Positions 46,227-54,593 of a stretch of 64,000 bases of DNA are shown here, piece by piece; position 1 is the first letter of the stretch; each line of letters opens with the position of its first letter. The notes under the pieces were generated by a model. It searched no databases. It was not told where the DNA came from and was given only the letters and a program-made list of their open reading frames with translations. The translations under genes were made by a program, and so were the position numbers. The stretch is from Merdibacter sp965119685 (lineage in GTDB: Bacteria; Bacillota_I; Bacilli_A; Erysipelotrichales; Erysipelotrichaceae): contig OZ221971.1 in assembly GCA_965119685.1 (NCBI GenBank), forward strand, positions 1,798,001 to 1,862,000. The letters are read 5' to 3'.

Positions 46227-48953
46227 TTATTGTTCCAGCACCGATCGGCAGCGATCGCAAAGTCCATCCTCCGCATTTGAATCGGTGATGTTCCAGCAGC
46301 GCGGGCAAAGCGTACCCGTGCAAACCTCTACCGCCACCTGACTATGCTCAAACTGCGGCAGCGTTTCCTCACAAAGTGTCACCTTGGAAACGATCAGCCA
46401 CTGATGCAGCGTATGCGGGAACACCTCCTCGATCAACGCGCGGTCTTCCTCGCTGACATGCAGCTTCACATGCGCCTCTAACGACTTACCGATCAATTTT
46501 TCATTGCGGGCATTCTCCAGCGCCTTGAACACATCACTGCGAATGAGCAGCAGCCGTTCCATCTTTTCGATGACTGCGGCGCCGTCAAAAGGCAGCTCCA
46601 GCGTCGGAAAGCTTCCCAGATGAATGCTCTCTTTTTCCAGATGCAAAAAGTCATTGACCTCTTCACAGGTGTGGCACAAAATCGGCGCCCATAAACGCAC
46701 CAAGACGTCTAACGCGGTATAGATCACCGTTTGCACCTGACGGCGGCGTACGCTGTCCTTTTTCTCGATGTAGAGAATATCCTTGGTATAATCGAGATAA
46801 TATGCAGAGAAATCGTTCGTCATCAGGTTGGTGAGCGAATTCACAACATCTGCAAAGCGATACTCCATGTAAGCGCGCTGCACCTTTTCGCATGTCTGCG
46901 CCAGCAGTGCCAGCATATAGCGATCACTGATCTCCAGCGTATCAAACGCCTGTACATCCTCAATGCAGAAATCGTCCTCATTTACATTTGCCAACAGGAA
47001 ACGGAAAGTATTGCGCACTTTGCGATACGTCTCCGCGCACTGCTTGATGATGTTGTCGCCGATCCGGCAGTCCGCCTGATAATCGATGCTCGTCGCCCAC
47101 AGACGCAGAATATCGGCGCCATATTTTTTTGTCACTTCTTTCGGCGACACGCTGTTACCGCGCGACTTGCTCATCTTCTCACCGTTTTCATCCATTACAA
47201 AACCATGGCTGAGCACCTGACGATAAGGAGAAGCACCGTGCACCGCCGTACCGACAATCAAAGAAGAGTTGAACCAGCCGCGATACTGATCACTGCCCTC
47301 GAAATAGAGGTCTGCCGGATAGCCTTCCCCGCGGGCGATCATCGAACCGGTATGCGAGGAACCGGAATCAAACCAGACGTCCATCGTGTCCATCTCCTTG
47401 CGGAAGATGTTGTTTGGTGAAGATGGATGCGTAAAGCCCTGCGGCAGCAGATCCTTAGCTTCCCGCTCAAACCAGACGTTAGAGCCATATTGACGAAACA
47501 GCTCGGCTACATGTGCAAAGACTTCCTCCTCCATGATCGGCGTATCATCCTCGCCATAGAAAATCGGAATCGGCACGCCCCATGCGCGCTGACGGGAGAT
47601 GCACCAATCCCCGCGATCGGCAATCATGTTGTGCATGCGCTGTCTGCCCCAAGCGGGAATCCAGTCGACCGCATCGATCTCGGCGAGCAGCTGTTCGCGA
47701 ATCTGATCGATCGAAGCAAACCACTGATCGGTCGCACGGAAGATGATCGGCTTCTTCGTCCGCCAGTCATGCGGATACGAGTGCGTAATCCACTCCAGCT
47801 TTAACAGGCATCCCAGCTCATCCAGCTTCATCGTCACCGTCTTGTTGGCGTCATCGACGTACTGCCCGGCCAGCCACTCGCCGCACTCCTCCATCATGCA
47901 GCCGTGCTCATCGACGTTGCAGTATGTTTCAATGCCGTATTTCTGACAGATGAAGAAGTCGTCGGCGCCAAAGCCCGGCGCGGTATGAACACAGCCTGTA
48001 CCGGCGTCCGCCGTGACATGATCGCCCAAGATGACGAGCGATTCACGGTCATAGAGAGGGTGCTGACAGGTGATGAACTCCAGCTGTGCGCCCTGATACG
48101 TCTGCAGAATTTCCTTTTGCTGCAAGCCGAATTTCTCCCACAGGGAATCCACCAGCTGTGATAAGACGATAAACTTGCCCTTCTCGCTTTTCACAAGCGC
48201 ATAGGTGAAGTCCTTGTTCAAGCAGATCGCAAGGTTTGCGGGAATCGTCCACGGTGTGGTCGTCCAGATGATAAAGCTCGTATCCTGATCGAGGATGCCC
48301 TTGCCATCCTTCACCGCAAAAGCGACAAAGATCGTCGGACTTTTGATGTCATGATATTCGATCTCCGCCTCCGCCAGCGCCGATTCGCTGGAAGGCGACC
48401 AATACACCGGCTTGAGTCCTTTGTAAATCAAGCCGTCCATCGCCATCTTGCCGAAGATTTTGATCTGCTCCGCCTCAAACTCCTTATTCAGCGTGATGTA
48501 AGGATGATCGTAATCCCCTACGCAACCTAGCGATAAAAAGCCCTTTTTCTGTGTAGCAACCTGCTTCATCGCATAATCGTGACACAGCTCGCGGAAATCG
48601 CTCAGCGCCATTTTCTTGCGGTCGTGTCCCAGCTTGGTGATCGCCGTCTCGATCGGTAAACCGTGCGTATCCCATCCCGGCGTAAACGGCGTATAGAACC
48701 CCTTCATGTAATGAGAACGCACAATGACGTCCTTGATGATCTTGTTGAGCGAATGTCCGATGTGGATGTCACCGTTGGCATAGGGAGGTCCATCATGCAG
48801 CACAAACGGCTTGGCTCCCTTGCGGTTTTCCAGCATCCGCTCATACAGCTTTCCTTCCTTCCAACGTTCCTGCATCTTCGGCTCTTTCGTCGGCAGCTTG
48901 CCGCGCATTTCAAATGCGGTTTTCGGCATCAGCAGCGTGTCTTTGTAGTCCAT
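46227..48953 (-). CDS. ileS: Isoleucine-tRNA ligase
   Basis: Charges tRNA-Ile; class I enzyme of 908 residues. HIGH motif at NGDIHIGHSLNKI, editing domain in the middle, KMSKS at GEKMSKSRGNSVSP, and a C-terminal zinc finger with CPRCWNITDSN and CDRCRSVL. The ATG at 48953 is chosen because AAGGAGGAAACGAT directly precedes it; the open frame runs eight codons further. Regulated by an Ile-specific T-box. Bacterial-type IleS with C-terminal zinc domain, mupirocin-sensitive type by pattern, which I cannot confirm. Confidence 0.97.
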   Translation of the reverse strand: MDYKDTLLMPKTAFEMRGKLPTKEPKMQERWKEGKLYERMLENRKGAKPFVLHDGPPYANGDIHIGHSLNKIIKDVIVRSHYMKGFYTPFTPGWDTHGLPIETAITKLGHDRKKMALSDFRELCHDYAMKQVATQKKGFLSLGCVGDYDHPYITLNKEFEAEQIKIFGKMAMDGLIYKGLKPVYWSPSSESALAEAEIEYHDIKSPTIFVAFAVKDGKGILDQDTSFIIWTTTPWTIPANLAICLNKDFTYALVKSEKGKFIVLSQLVDSLWEKFGLQQKEILQTYQGAQLEFITCQHPLYDRESLVILGDHVTADAGTGCVHTAPGFGADDFFICQKYGIETYCNVDEHGCMMEECGEWLAGQYVDDANKTVTMKLDELGCLLKLEWITHSYPHDWRTKKPIIFRATDQWFASIDQIREQLLAEIDAVDWIPAWGRQRMHNMIADRGDWCISRQRAWGVPIPIFYGEDDTPIMEEEVFAHVAELFRQYGSNVWFEREAKDLLPQGFTHPSSPNNIFRKEMDTMDVWFDSGSSHTGSMIARGEGYPADLYFEGSDQYRGWFNSSLIVGTAVHGASPYRQVLSHGFVMDENGEKMSKSRGNSVSPKEVTKKYGADILRLWATSIDYQADCRIGDNIIKQCAETYRKVRNTFRFLLANVNEDDFCIEDVQAFDTLEISDRYMLALLAQTCEKVQRAYMEYRFADVVNSLTNLMTNDFSAYYLDYTKDILYIEKKDSVRRRQVQTVIYTALDVLVRLWAPILCHTCEEVNDFLHLEKESIHLGSFPTLELPFDGAAVIEKMERLLLIRSDVFKALENARNEKLIGKSLEAHVKLHVSEEDRALIEEVFPHTLHQWLIVSKVTLCEETLPQFEHSQVAVEVCTGTLCPRCWNITDSNAEDGLCDRCRSVLEQ

Positions 48954-48972
48954 ATCGTTTCCTCCTTCAACA

Positions 48973-49176
48973 AACAAAAAAACGTCCCACTAAGGACGTT
49001 TTCACGCGGTACCACCTTAGTTCATGCCAGCGGCATGCCCTCATTCCCTCTAACGCGGGTTCACGGGCTTTCCTACTGCTTTCAGAAAGCCGGCTCCAAA
49101 GTGATTCCCGTTCACTTATGCCGCAGATTTCCACCACCCATCTGCTCTCTATCGGCTCCGTCAACGGACATGTCTT
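48973..49176 (-). promoter_or_regulatory. T-box leader with Ile specifier upstream of ileS
   Basis: T-box core AAGGTGGTACCGCG lies at about 49006-49019 (minus strand), followed by terminator AACGTCC-TTAGTG-GGACGTT plus TTTTT (48976-49000). The specifier reads ATC (Ile) at 49103-49105, directly before ACTTTGGAG. It begins within a few nt of the divIVA stop codon, with no separate promoter seen. Confidence 0.92.
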
Positions 49177-49178
49177 TT

Positions 49179-49643
49179 TCAGCGCCTTTGTTTATCCGGC
49201 AGTTCCACCTGTGGGAAAGCCACGGTCTCAAACTCGTCGAGCATTCGGGCAATCCGCTGTGTCTGCCGTTTCATCGTTCCCTTCGCATCCTGCGTCTGGG
49301 CTGCCAGATGCGTAATGTCAGCCAAAAGTTCCCTTGCGTTGAGAAGCGCCTCACTGACGATGACATCCGCATTGTGCTTTGCCGTCGAAACGATGGTATT
49401 CGCCTCCTTCATGGCGATGGCCACCATCTGGGCGGCGGCATCCTCCTTCTGCCGGAGATTTTGCACAGCAGGATCGTAGATGCTTTGCAGATAGCGAATC
49501 TGCTCCTCCAGCTGCGAACAGCGCAGCTGATAAGCGTCGTTGACTCGCTGCAAGCTGTCGATGCGCATGTTCAGCTCCTCGAAAGCGGAATCCACCTGAT
49601 AGCGGTTATATCCGTCTTTCATGCGGTCGAACCTCTGTGCCAT
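49179..49643 (-). CDS. divIVA: DivIVA domain cell-division protein
   Basis: Coiled-coil protein that recognises curved membrane and recruits division or pole proteins. The 154 residues start MAQRFDRMKDGYNRYQVDSAFEE-like with the DivIVA N-terminal lipid-binding segment, followed by coiled coil (about 30-150, with ALLNARELLADI). It lies downstream of ylmH and upstream of ileS, as in many Firmicutes. It is shorter than DivIVA of Bacillus and lacks a long C-terminal tail. GGAGGTG ribosome site. Confidence 0.88.
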   Translation of the reverse strand: MAQRFDRMKDGYNRYQVDSAFEELNMRIDSLQRVNDAYQLRCSQLEEQIRYLQSIYDPAVQNLRQKEDAAAQMVAIAMKEANTIVSTAKHNADVIVSEALLNARELLADITHLAAQTQDAKGTMKRQTQRIARMLDEFETVAFPQVELPDKQRR

Positions 49644-49658
49644 GCCCTCACCTCCAAT

Positions 49659-50438
49659 TTAACAGTAGACCTGCACCTCAATCACGAAGCGGTTCTTTCT
49701 GGTCGTATGCTTAACTTCGATAAATTGAAAGCGACCATATCCACGAATGGAAACAGTACTATTATTATGACATAAAGAACTGCTCGTTTCAAGGGGGAGA
49801 TCGTTCACTTTTACCATTCCCGCAGCGATCATCCCCGCCGCTTTGCCTCTGGAGATGTGACAGATGGCCGCCACCAGCGCATCCATCCGCAGCGAGGAGA
49901 CATTGTATTCGCGCGTAATCGTCTGCGGCGTATGGCGCAGTTCCCCCTCATAGCGCTCAAAGCGAAGCGAGGTATGCGCAATTTTCGTCACCTGATTGAT
50001 CAAATAAGTGCTGATCGCCTCGCTGACCGCCACATAGAGAGCATCTTCTTTCACGATGATATCACCGATATGCTCACGCTCAATGCCCTGATGCAATAAC
50101 GCGCCCAGTACATCGCGATGCCCCAGCTGCTCAAAACGGGTATGCAGCCGCGCCCGCAGCAGGCAGATCGGAAAGCGCACCTGCGCATCGGCATAAGGCA
50201 GAAAGGCAAAACAGCGCCGCTGGGCATCCGCATAACCGCCGTCGCTCACATACGCATGCACGCTTCCACACAGACGCTGAACGATCATCCCTTCCCCCTG
50301 CGATAAAAAAGGGGTGAAGATCACCCGGTTTTGCCGCTCGCACATCGCAATCTGATCCTGCAAGCGCGCCGCCAGCTCCTTTGCCCCTTTGTAATGCTCC
50401 AGCGAATCTCTTTGGCTAGTCCTCTGTGCCATCGACAT
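49659..50438 (-). CDS. ylmH: YlmH, RNA-binding protein with S4 domain
   Basis: RNA-binding protein of the division cluster; S4 proteins of this family act in ribosome-associated processes. About 259 residues. The C-terminal S4 domain has MDALVAAICHISRGKAAGMI and MVKVNDLPLETSSSL, and a YlmH N-terminal domain precedes it. The start at 50438 overlaps sepF by 23 nt; one at 50432 is equally possible. Between sepF and divIVA, the standard order. Confidence 0.9.
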   Translation of the reverse strand: MSMAQRTSQRDSLEHYKGAKELAARLQDQIAMCERQNRVIFTPFLSQGEGMIVQRLCGSVHAYVSDGGYADAQRRCFAFLPYADAQVRFPICLLRARLHTRFEQLGHRDVLGALLHQGIEREHIGDIIVKEDALYVAVSEAISTYLINQVTKIAHTSLRFERYEGELRHTPQTITREYNVSSLRMDALVAAICHISRGKAAGMIAAGMVKVNDLPLETSSSLCHNNSTVSIRGYGRFQFIEVKHTTRKNRFVIEVQVYC

Positions 50439-50829
50439 TGATCTGTCCCTGCACACCAATGCCCTCCGGTGAGCACAGGATGACGTTTGTCCCGATCTTT
50501 TGAATCTTGCCGTCTAACGCAAAGACGACACCGGTGAGAAAATCGATCGTTCGCTGAGCAAACTCCCGATCCAGCTTATGTAAATTGACGACGACCGCGC
50601 GGCCTTCCTTCAAGCGCTTGCCGACCTCGTCCGCCTCCGAGAAAGAACGCGGCTCAAACAGCACCATCTTCGTCTTAGCGTTCATCGTGCTGACGTTCAT
50701 GTTTTTCGACTTCGCCCGCTCATAACGGGTACGGCCGACATCCTCCATCTCTTCTTCCACTTCCAGAATATCTTCACCGTCGTCATCGATCGGCGCAACA
50801 AACTCTTTGATCTTATCTACAACACCCAT
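50416..50829 (-). CDS. sepF: SepF, FtsZ-anchoring division protein
   Basis: Membrane-binding partner of FtsZ. The ATG at 50829 gives 137 residues, MGVVDKIKEFVAPIDDDG, with an amphipathic N-terminal helix for membrane binding, and the SepF domain with VVNLHKLDREFAQRTIDFLTG, then GKIQKIGTNVILCSP. A GGAGGTG lies 8 nt before this ATG; a GTG nine nt upstream is the frame's earlier start. It overlaps ylmH at its 3' end. Confidence 0.95.
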   Translation of the reverse strand: MGVVDKIKEFVAPIDDDGEDILEVEEEMEDVGRTRYERAKSKNMNVSTMNAKTKMVLFEPRSFSEADEVGKRLKEGRAVVVNLHKLDREFAQRTIDFLTGVVFALDGKIQKIGTNVILCSPEGIGVQGQINVDGTED

Positions 50830-50922
50830 TGAAAACACCTCCGATTTATAGGTTCATTATATCATCATCACTTTTAAATAAAAAGTAGCAGGTGCATAAA
50901 ATTATGCAGTTCCCGCCACTTT

Positions 50923-51162
50923 TTAACACGTCCGCACAAGAATGACGTCCCTTCCCACACGCTCGATCTCCTCTACGCGCACCATTCGCTCCTCACAGGG
51001 AAACAGCCATGGCAGCATCCGCCGAATCCCGCTGCTGCGCACGCTCACATAAAGCAGGCGAATCTGATAGTGTTCGTCAAAATCGATATCGCTCACCTTT
51101 CCTAGCAGCTCCCCGCTGTCCACGCTGACGACATCCTTGCTTGCAAATTCGCTGAAACGCAT
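50923..51162 (-). CDS. YlmC/YmxH family sporulation protein (PRC barrel)
   Basis: 79-residue PRC-barrel protein of the YlmC/YmxH family, linked to sporulation by gene context. The core is SEFASKDVVSVDSGELLGKVSDIDFDEHYQIRLLYV in segments, ending with RVEEIERVGRDVILV. It sits between sepF and sigG, so it is co-directional with the sporulation genes. In Bacillus the relatives are dispensable for sporulation as far as known. Confidence 0.85.
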   Translation of the reverse strand: MRFSEFASKDVVSVDSGELLGKVSDIDFDEHYQIRLLYVSVRSSGIRRMLPWLFPCEERMVRVEEIERVGRDVILVRTC

Positions 51163-51204
51163 GTGATCACCCGCTGTATTCTATGCTTGAACAAGCGCGT
51201 TGTT

Positions 51205-51984
51205 TCATCGTTCCATCTCCTTTTTCAGCGCCTTGATCGCATTTTTCTCCAGACGGGAAACCTGCGCCTGCGAGATGCCCAGCTCCTGTGCGATCTCCAT
51301 CTGCGTCATATCGTCATAATAGCGCTTATGTAAAATGTCATGCTCCCGCGCGTTGAGCACGCGCATGCTCTTCTTTAAGGCGATGAGATCACGCTCCTTG
51401 CCGATGTCATCACGCTCGTCGCGAATCTGATCGAGCAGATACAGCTCGTCGCCATCGCTGCTGTAAATCGGTTCAAAGATCGACAGCACACTCTGACAGG
51501 AATCCAGCGCATCAATCACATCCTTCTCCTTGACGCTGCAGCATTGGGCTAAGTAAGCGATGGAAGGTTCTTGGTGATGCTCTTGCACATACGCCTCCTT
51601 CAGCCGAAAGATCTGGTACGAGAGATCCTTGAGATGGCGCGAAACGCGCAAGACCTGATTATCCCGCAGATAGCGGCGAATCTCTCCCATGATCATCGGC
51701 ACGGCATAGGTGGAAAAGCGCACCTCATGCGCAAGATCGAAATGATCGATGGCCTTCACCAGTCCGATGCAGCCGACCTGAAAGAGATCATCCATGTTTT
51801 CACAGCGGGCGCTGAAACGCTGTACGATGGAGAGCACCAGCTTGAGATTGCCGTAGATCAGCTCCTCCTTTGCGCTTTCCTCTCCCGCTTGATAACGCAG
51901 AAACAACTGCTTCATCTCCTCGTTTGTCAATACCTTTAGCTGCTCTGTCGACATACCGCTGATGACTACCTTGTAGCGACTCAT
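51205..51984 (-). CDS. sigG: Forespore sigma factor SigG
   Basis: Directs late forespore transcription. The 259 residues have region 2 with FSARCENMDDLFQVGCIGLVKAID-type elements, region 3 and region 4 with MTQMEIAQELGISQAQVSRLEK. The N-terminal STEQLKVLTNEEMKQLFLRYQ is characteristic of SigG. The gene is separated from sigE by terminators. A possible SigF-type -10 GGGCAGACT lies about 45 nt upstream, with a weak GAATA before it. Confidence 0.96.
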   Translation of the reverse strand: MSRYKVVISGMSTEQLKVLTNEEMKQLFLRYQAGEESAKEELIYGNLKLVLSIVQRFSARCENMDDLFQVGCIGLVKAIDHFDLAHEVRFSTYAVPMIMGEIRRYLRDNQVLRVSRHLKDLSYQIFRLKEAYVQEHHQEPSIAYLAQCCSVKEKDVIDALDSCQSVLSIFEPIYSSDGDELYLLDQIRDERDDIGKERDLIALKKSMRVLNAREHDILHKRYYDDMTQMEIAQELGISQAQVSRLEKNAIKALKKEMER

Positions 51985-52132
51985 GTGCGCATCCCTCCAT
52001 GATCTGTACTAGCAGTCTGCCCGCGGTATCCTTTGCTATTCCATGCAAGCGTGCGCTCACTCTGTAAGTAATTGGAAACGAAAAATGCTTGACAAGTCTA
52101 ACTCCTTTTCAAAGACCGCCAAAGGAGAAAAC

Positions 52133-52171
52133 CAAAAAAAACGTCCCCTTTCCCTACATCAATCAAGGGGA
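52133..52171 (-). terminator. Second terminator between sigE and sigG
   Basis: TCCCCTT (52144-52150 arm) pairs with AAGGGGA (52165-52171) across a 14-nt loop; T run on the minus strand. Confidence 0.6.
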
Positions 52172-52211
52172 ATCATGGAACCCTCTTTCACCGTTATCAT
52201 GCGAATGAAAC

Positions 52212-52232
52212 AAAAAAAAAGCGGGTATCCGC
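52212..52232 (-). terminator. Terminator at the end of sigE
   Basis: GCGG-ATAC-CCGC followed by nine T residues on the minus strand, starting at the sigE stop. Confidence 0.75.
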
Positions 52233-52928
52233 TCAGCCTTCGGCTTTCATCACCACCTTCAGCTTTTGCAGTATCCGCTTTTCCAGCCGTGAAATATAGG
52301 ACTGAGAAATTCCCAAGCGTTTAGCAATATCTTTCTGTGTCAGCTCCTCGTGATTGATGCCATAGCGCATCTGCACGATCATGCGCTCCCGCTCTTTGAG
52401 CGCCCCCATCGCCTTGAGCAGCTCCCGCTTGTTCTCGTTTTTTTCAAATTCACGGATGACGATGTCATCCTCCGTACCCAGCACGTCGCTCAACAACAGC
52501 TCATTGCCGTCATAATCGATGTTCAGCGGCTCATCGAAGCTCACCTCATTGCGCCGCCGGCTCTTTTTGCGCAGAAACATTAAAATCTCATTTTCAATAC
52601 AGCGCGACGCATAGGTAACCAGCTTGATGTTCTTATCTCTGCGAAACGTGTTGACCGCTTTAATCAGGCCGATCGAGCCGATGCTGATGAGATCCTCCAT
52701 AAAGATCGGATTGGTCTCATAGCGTTTGGCGATGTAGACGACTAAGCGCAGATTGTGCTCAATCAAAGCGTTGCGCGCCTCCTCATCTCCGTTTTCCCAA
52801 GCGATCAGCGCTTCCTCCTCCGCCTCTTTGTCCAAAGGCTGGGGAAGCACATCGTGTCCCTGCATAAAAAACACACTTTGCTCATCCCGCTCTTGCAGCA
52901 GCCGTTTCAGCCATCTTAACAATTTCAT
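52233..52928 (-). CDS. sigE: Mother-cell sigma factor SigE (pro form)
   Basis: Directs early mother-cell transcription; made as pro-SigE and cut by SpoIIGA. The 231 residues carry a short N-terminal pro-region (MKLLRWLKRLLQERDEQSVF), then region 2 with VVYIAKRYETNPIFMEDLISIGSIGL in segments, and region 4 with EELTQKDIAKRLGISQSYISRLEKRI. It begins 4 nt after spoIIGA, the standard spoIIG operon. Confidence 0.97.
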   Translation of the reverse strand: MKLLRWLKRLLQERDEQSVFFMQGHDVLPQPLDKEAEEEALIAWENGDEEARNALIEHNLRLVVYIAKRYETNPIFMEDLISIGSIGLIKAVNTFRRDKNIKLVTYASRCIENEILMFLRKKSRRRNEVSFDEPLNIDYDGNELLLSDVLGTEDDIVIREFEKNENKRELLKAMGALKERERMIVQMRYGINHEELTQKDIAKRLGISQSYISRLEKRILQKLKVVMKAEG

Positions 52929-52932
52929 CTCT

Positions 52933-53661
52933 TCACCTCATCGATAACAGTTTTAAATTCAGCAGCAGACGATAGCCGCCGCGGATGCGCAGACCGCTCA
53001 CCAACACGACATAGACCCGCCGGCACGCGCCGCCATCCAGCGCACAGCGAACGAGCTGCGCCTCCATCTCTTTTCTTCCGTGAATGCCGCTCACCTCAAT
53101 CCTGCATACCTCCCCTCGTATACGCGCTTTGTAAGCATCGTCGAGAAAGAGTACCGGCACGCCTTGATGGGTCAGCAGATTGCCGCTGTCCATATATCCC
53201 CGCAAGCGAAATGGCACATCGCCATACAGCGTACAGTCATAGCAAAATTTCTGTTTCAGCAGACGTCCCGCATGTGTGCAAAGATAGAAGAACAACAGGC
53301 CGTACACAATCCAGCAAAGATAGATGGGCGTATGTATCCATGGGAAAAACGCGCCCAGATGAAAGCTTCCCTCCCAGAAGATAAAACAAGTCGCATGCCA
53401 GAGCGCACGAAACAAGAGAGAGGCTGTCAGCATCGTCCACTGACGGTAAAACACGAAGACAAAGGCAAGCGCTTCGATAAGCAAGGCGCCGATCCACGCA
53501 CCGGGGAAGAAGGCGAGCGCGCTGTATAACGATGAAACAAGCGCATAGACGATCACTCGCCTTCCCCGCAGCGGACGCTGAATGAGGTACAAAGCCATCC
53601 AGACACTCAGCAGGTTGGTCATTGCATTGTGCAGAAACGCCGCTTCTACATAACTCTCCAA
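52933..53661 (-). CDS. spoIIGA: SpoIIGA, pro-SigE processing peptidase
   Basis: Membrane-bound aspartic protease that matures SigE. The 242 residues start with TTG 53661 (GGGAGGAGATCGC just upstream) and have about five N-terminal spans, followed by the catalytic domain with LRGYMDSGNLLTHQGVPV (DSG motif) and a C-terminal part with VVLVSGLRIRGGYRLLLN. It is shorter than the Bacillus enzyme (about 309). First gene of the spoIIG operon. Confidence 0.93.
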   Translation of the reverse strand: MESYVEAAFLHNAMTNLLSVWMALYLIQRPLRGRRVIVYALVSSLYSALAFFPGAWIGALLIEALAFVFVFYRQWTMLTASLLFRALWHATCFIFWEGSFHLGAFFPWIHTPIYLCWIVYGLLFFYLCTHAGRLLKQKFCYDCTLYGDVPFRLRGYMDSGNLLTHQGVPVLFLDDAYKARIRGEVCRIEVSGIHGRKEMEAQLVRCALDGGACRRVYVVLVSGLRIRGGYRLLLNLKLLSMR

Positions 53662-53683
53662 GCGATCTCCTCCCTGTGTATCC

Positions 53684-53717
53684 AGTATAGAGAGAACGCT
53701 TTACAGATGCTGTCGCT
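53684..53717 (-). promoter_or_regulatory. Candidate Spo0A-dependent promoter of spoIIGA-sigE
   Basis: Minus strand -10 TATACT (53684-53689) and a GCGACA hexamer (53711-53716) 21 nt away; in Bacillus the spoIIG promoter has a similarly long spacer. The plus-strand reading TGTCGCT resembles a 0A box (TGTCGAA) in 5 of 7 positions. Confidence 0.35.
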
Positions 53718-53940
53718 TCTTGCCCTCAATGAAAGATATGTCCATGCGTTGAAAAATATGCCTTCGGCTAGCCTTGCATACCTTGCCGCAGCATCGATGA
53801 TCCTTTGTTTGAGATAACTTCTCATTCCTTTTTTACATCATCTCTGCCATTACCAAACGGCATTCAAAAAAGAAACATCCCTATGCCTAAAAAACGGGTA
53901 TTGATGCAAGTTACCGCCATTTTACACTGTTTATTTCCTT

Positions 53941-54045
53941 GATTTCTGCAATTTTGACGGCAAAATCCACAGAACAAAAAGTAGCTGTCTCCTTATTGAT
54001 ATGAGCGTTTAACGTATTTTTTCGGACACTTTTATGCGTTACAGC
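53941..54045 (-). repeat. Intergenic repeat element, copy B (about 105 nt)
   Basis: Same element as copy A at 44510-44616: starts GCTGTAACGCATAAAAGTGT on the minus strand at the stop codon of the 65-residue gene and ends at CCGTCAAAATTGCAGAAATC. The central part has no strong hairpin. Confidence 0.6.
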
Positions 54046-54236
54046 TCCCTTCTTTGAGCCAGCTCTGCCTGTAAGCGCACCTCTACGCCCTTTTTTCGCA
54101 GCATGGATGAGATCGCAGAAGCTAACGCATAGGAACAGCGGATGCGTTCACCGGCATGCGAGGTCACTCCATAGGCTGACGTATGACAATTATAATAGCC
54201 GATCCACCCCTCCTTGACGCGAATGCTGTATTTCAT
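54039..54236 (-). CDS. Small protein with an inverted-repeat-controlled promoter (65 residues)
   Basis: Not recognised. It reads MKYSIRVKEGWIGYYNCHTS, then YGVTSHAGERIRCSYALASAI and a Lys/Arg-rich C-terminal helix (SMLRKKGVEVRLQAELAQRREL in parts). No signal or span. AGGAGG lies 7 nt before the ATG at 54236. The promoter has a -10 TATAAT and a 25-nt inverted repeat. The stop codon lies in repeat copy B. Confidence 0.75.
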   Translation of the reverse strand: MKYSIRVKEGWIGYYNCHTSAYGVTSHAGERIRCSYALASAISSMLRKKGVEVRLQAELAQRREL

Positions 54237-54258
54237 CCAATCCCTCCTTTCCCTTGCT

Positions 54259-54295
54259 ATTATAGAAAAGATTGTGACATCTTTTTTGTCACAAT
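54259..54295 (-). promoter_or_regulatory. Promoter with operator ATTGTGACA-N7-TGTCACAAT
   Basis: Perfect 9-bp inverted repeat (54271-54279 and 54287-54295), 6 nt upstream of the -10 TATAAT (54259-54264, minus strand). No -35 hexamer at 17 nt. An identical site sits before the ankyrin-like gene. Confidence 0.75.
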
Positions 54296-54554
54296 CCATC
54301 ACTTTTTGATTTTCCCTGTGAATGCCATCGTCTCGCTTTCTTCTGCTGCGCGCTCACTGCTGATTTACCATTCAATAGTGATCCCAAAACAATCATCTTT
54401 GACGCCTGACGTCAGCCCGTCTCCCCTTTTTCCTCATTTGGCAAAATGCGCGCTTTGTTCATCGTGTGTAAAAAACGCCTGTTTCTTCAATTTTAATAAA
54501 GATCTCTTCATGCCCGTCTGCTTCCCTCACCATCATGCTCAACGGCTTTCGCAC

Positions 54555-54581
54555 GAAAAAAGATGCCGGCGTACCGACATC
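54555..54581 (-). terminator. Terminator of hpf
   Basis: GATGTCGG-TACG-CCGGCATC on the minus strand, followed by TTTTTT. Confidence 0.7.
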
Positions 54582-54593
54582 CAATTCTTCTTG

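Noticed and set aside
48663..49775. A 370-codon plus-strand frame
   Set aside because: It runs opposite ileS, the Ile T-box and divIVA, and has no domain pattern of its own.
54259..54295. CRP/FNR-type site at the inverted repeat
   Set aside because: The arms are TGTGACA-N7-TGTCACA; CRP needs TGTGA-N6-TCACA and FNR needs TTGAT-N4-ATCAA, so spacing and half-site do not fit.
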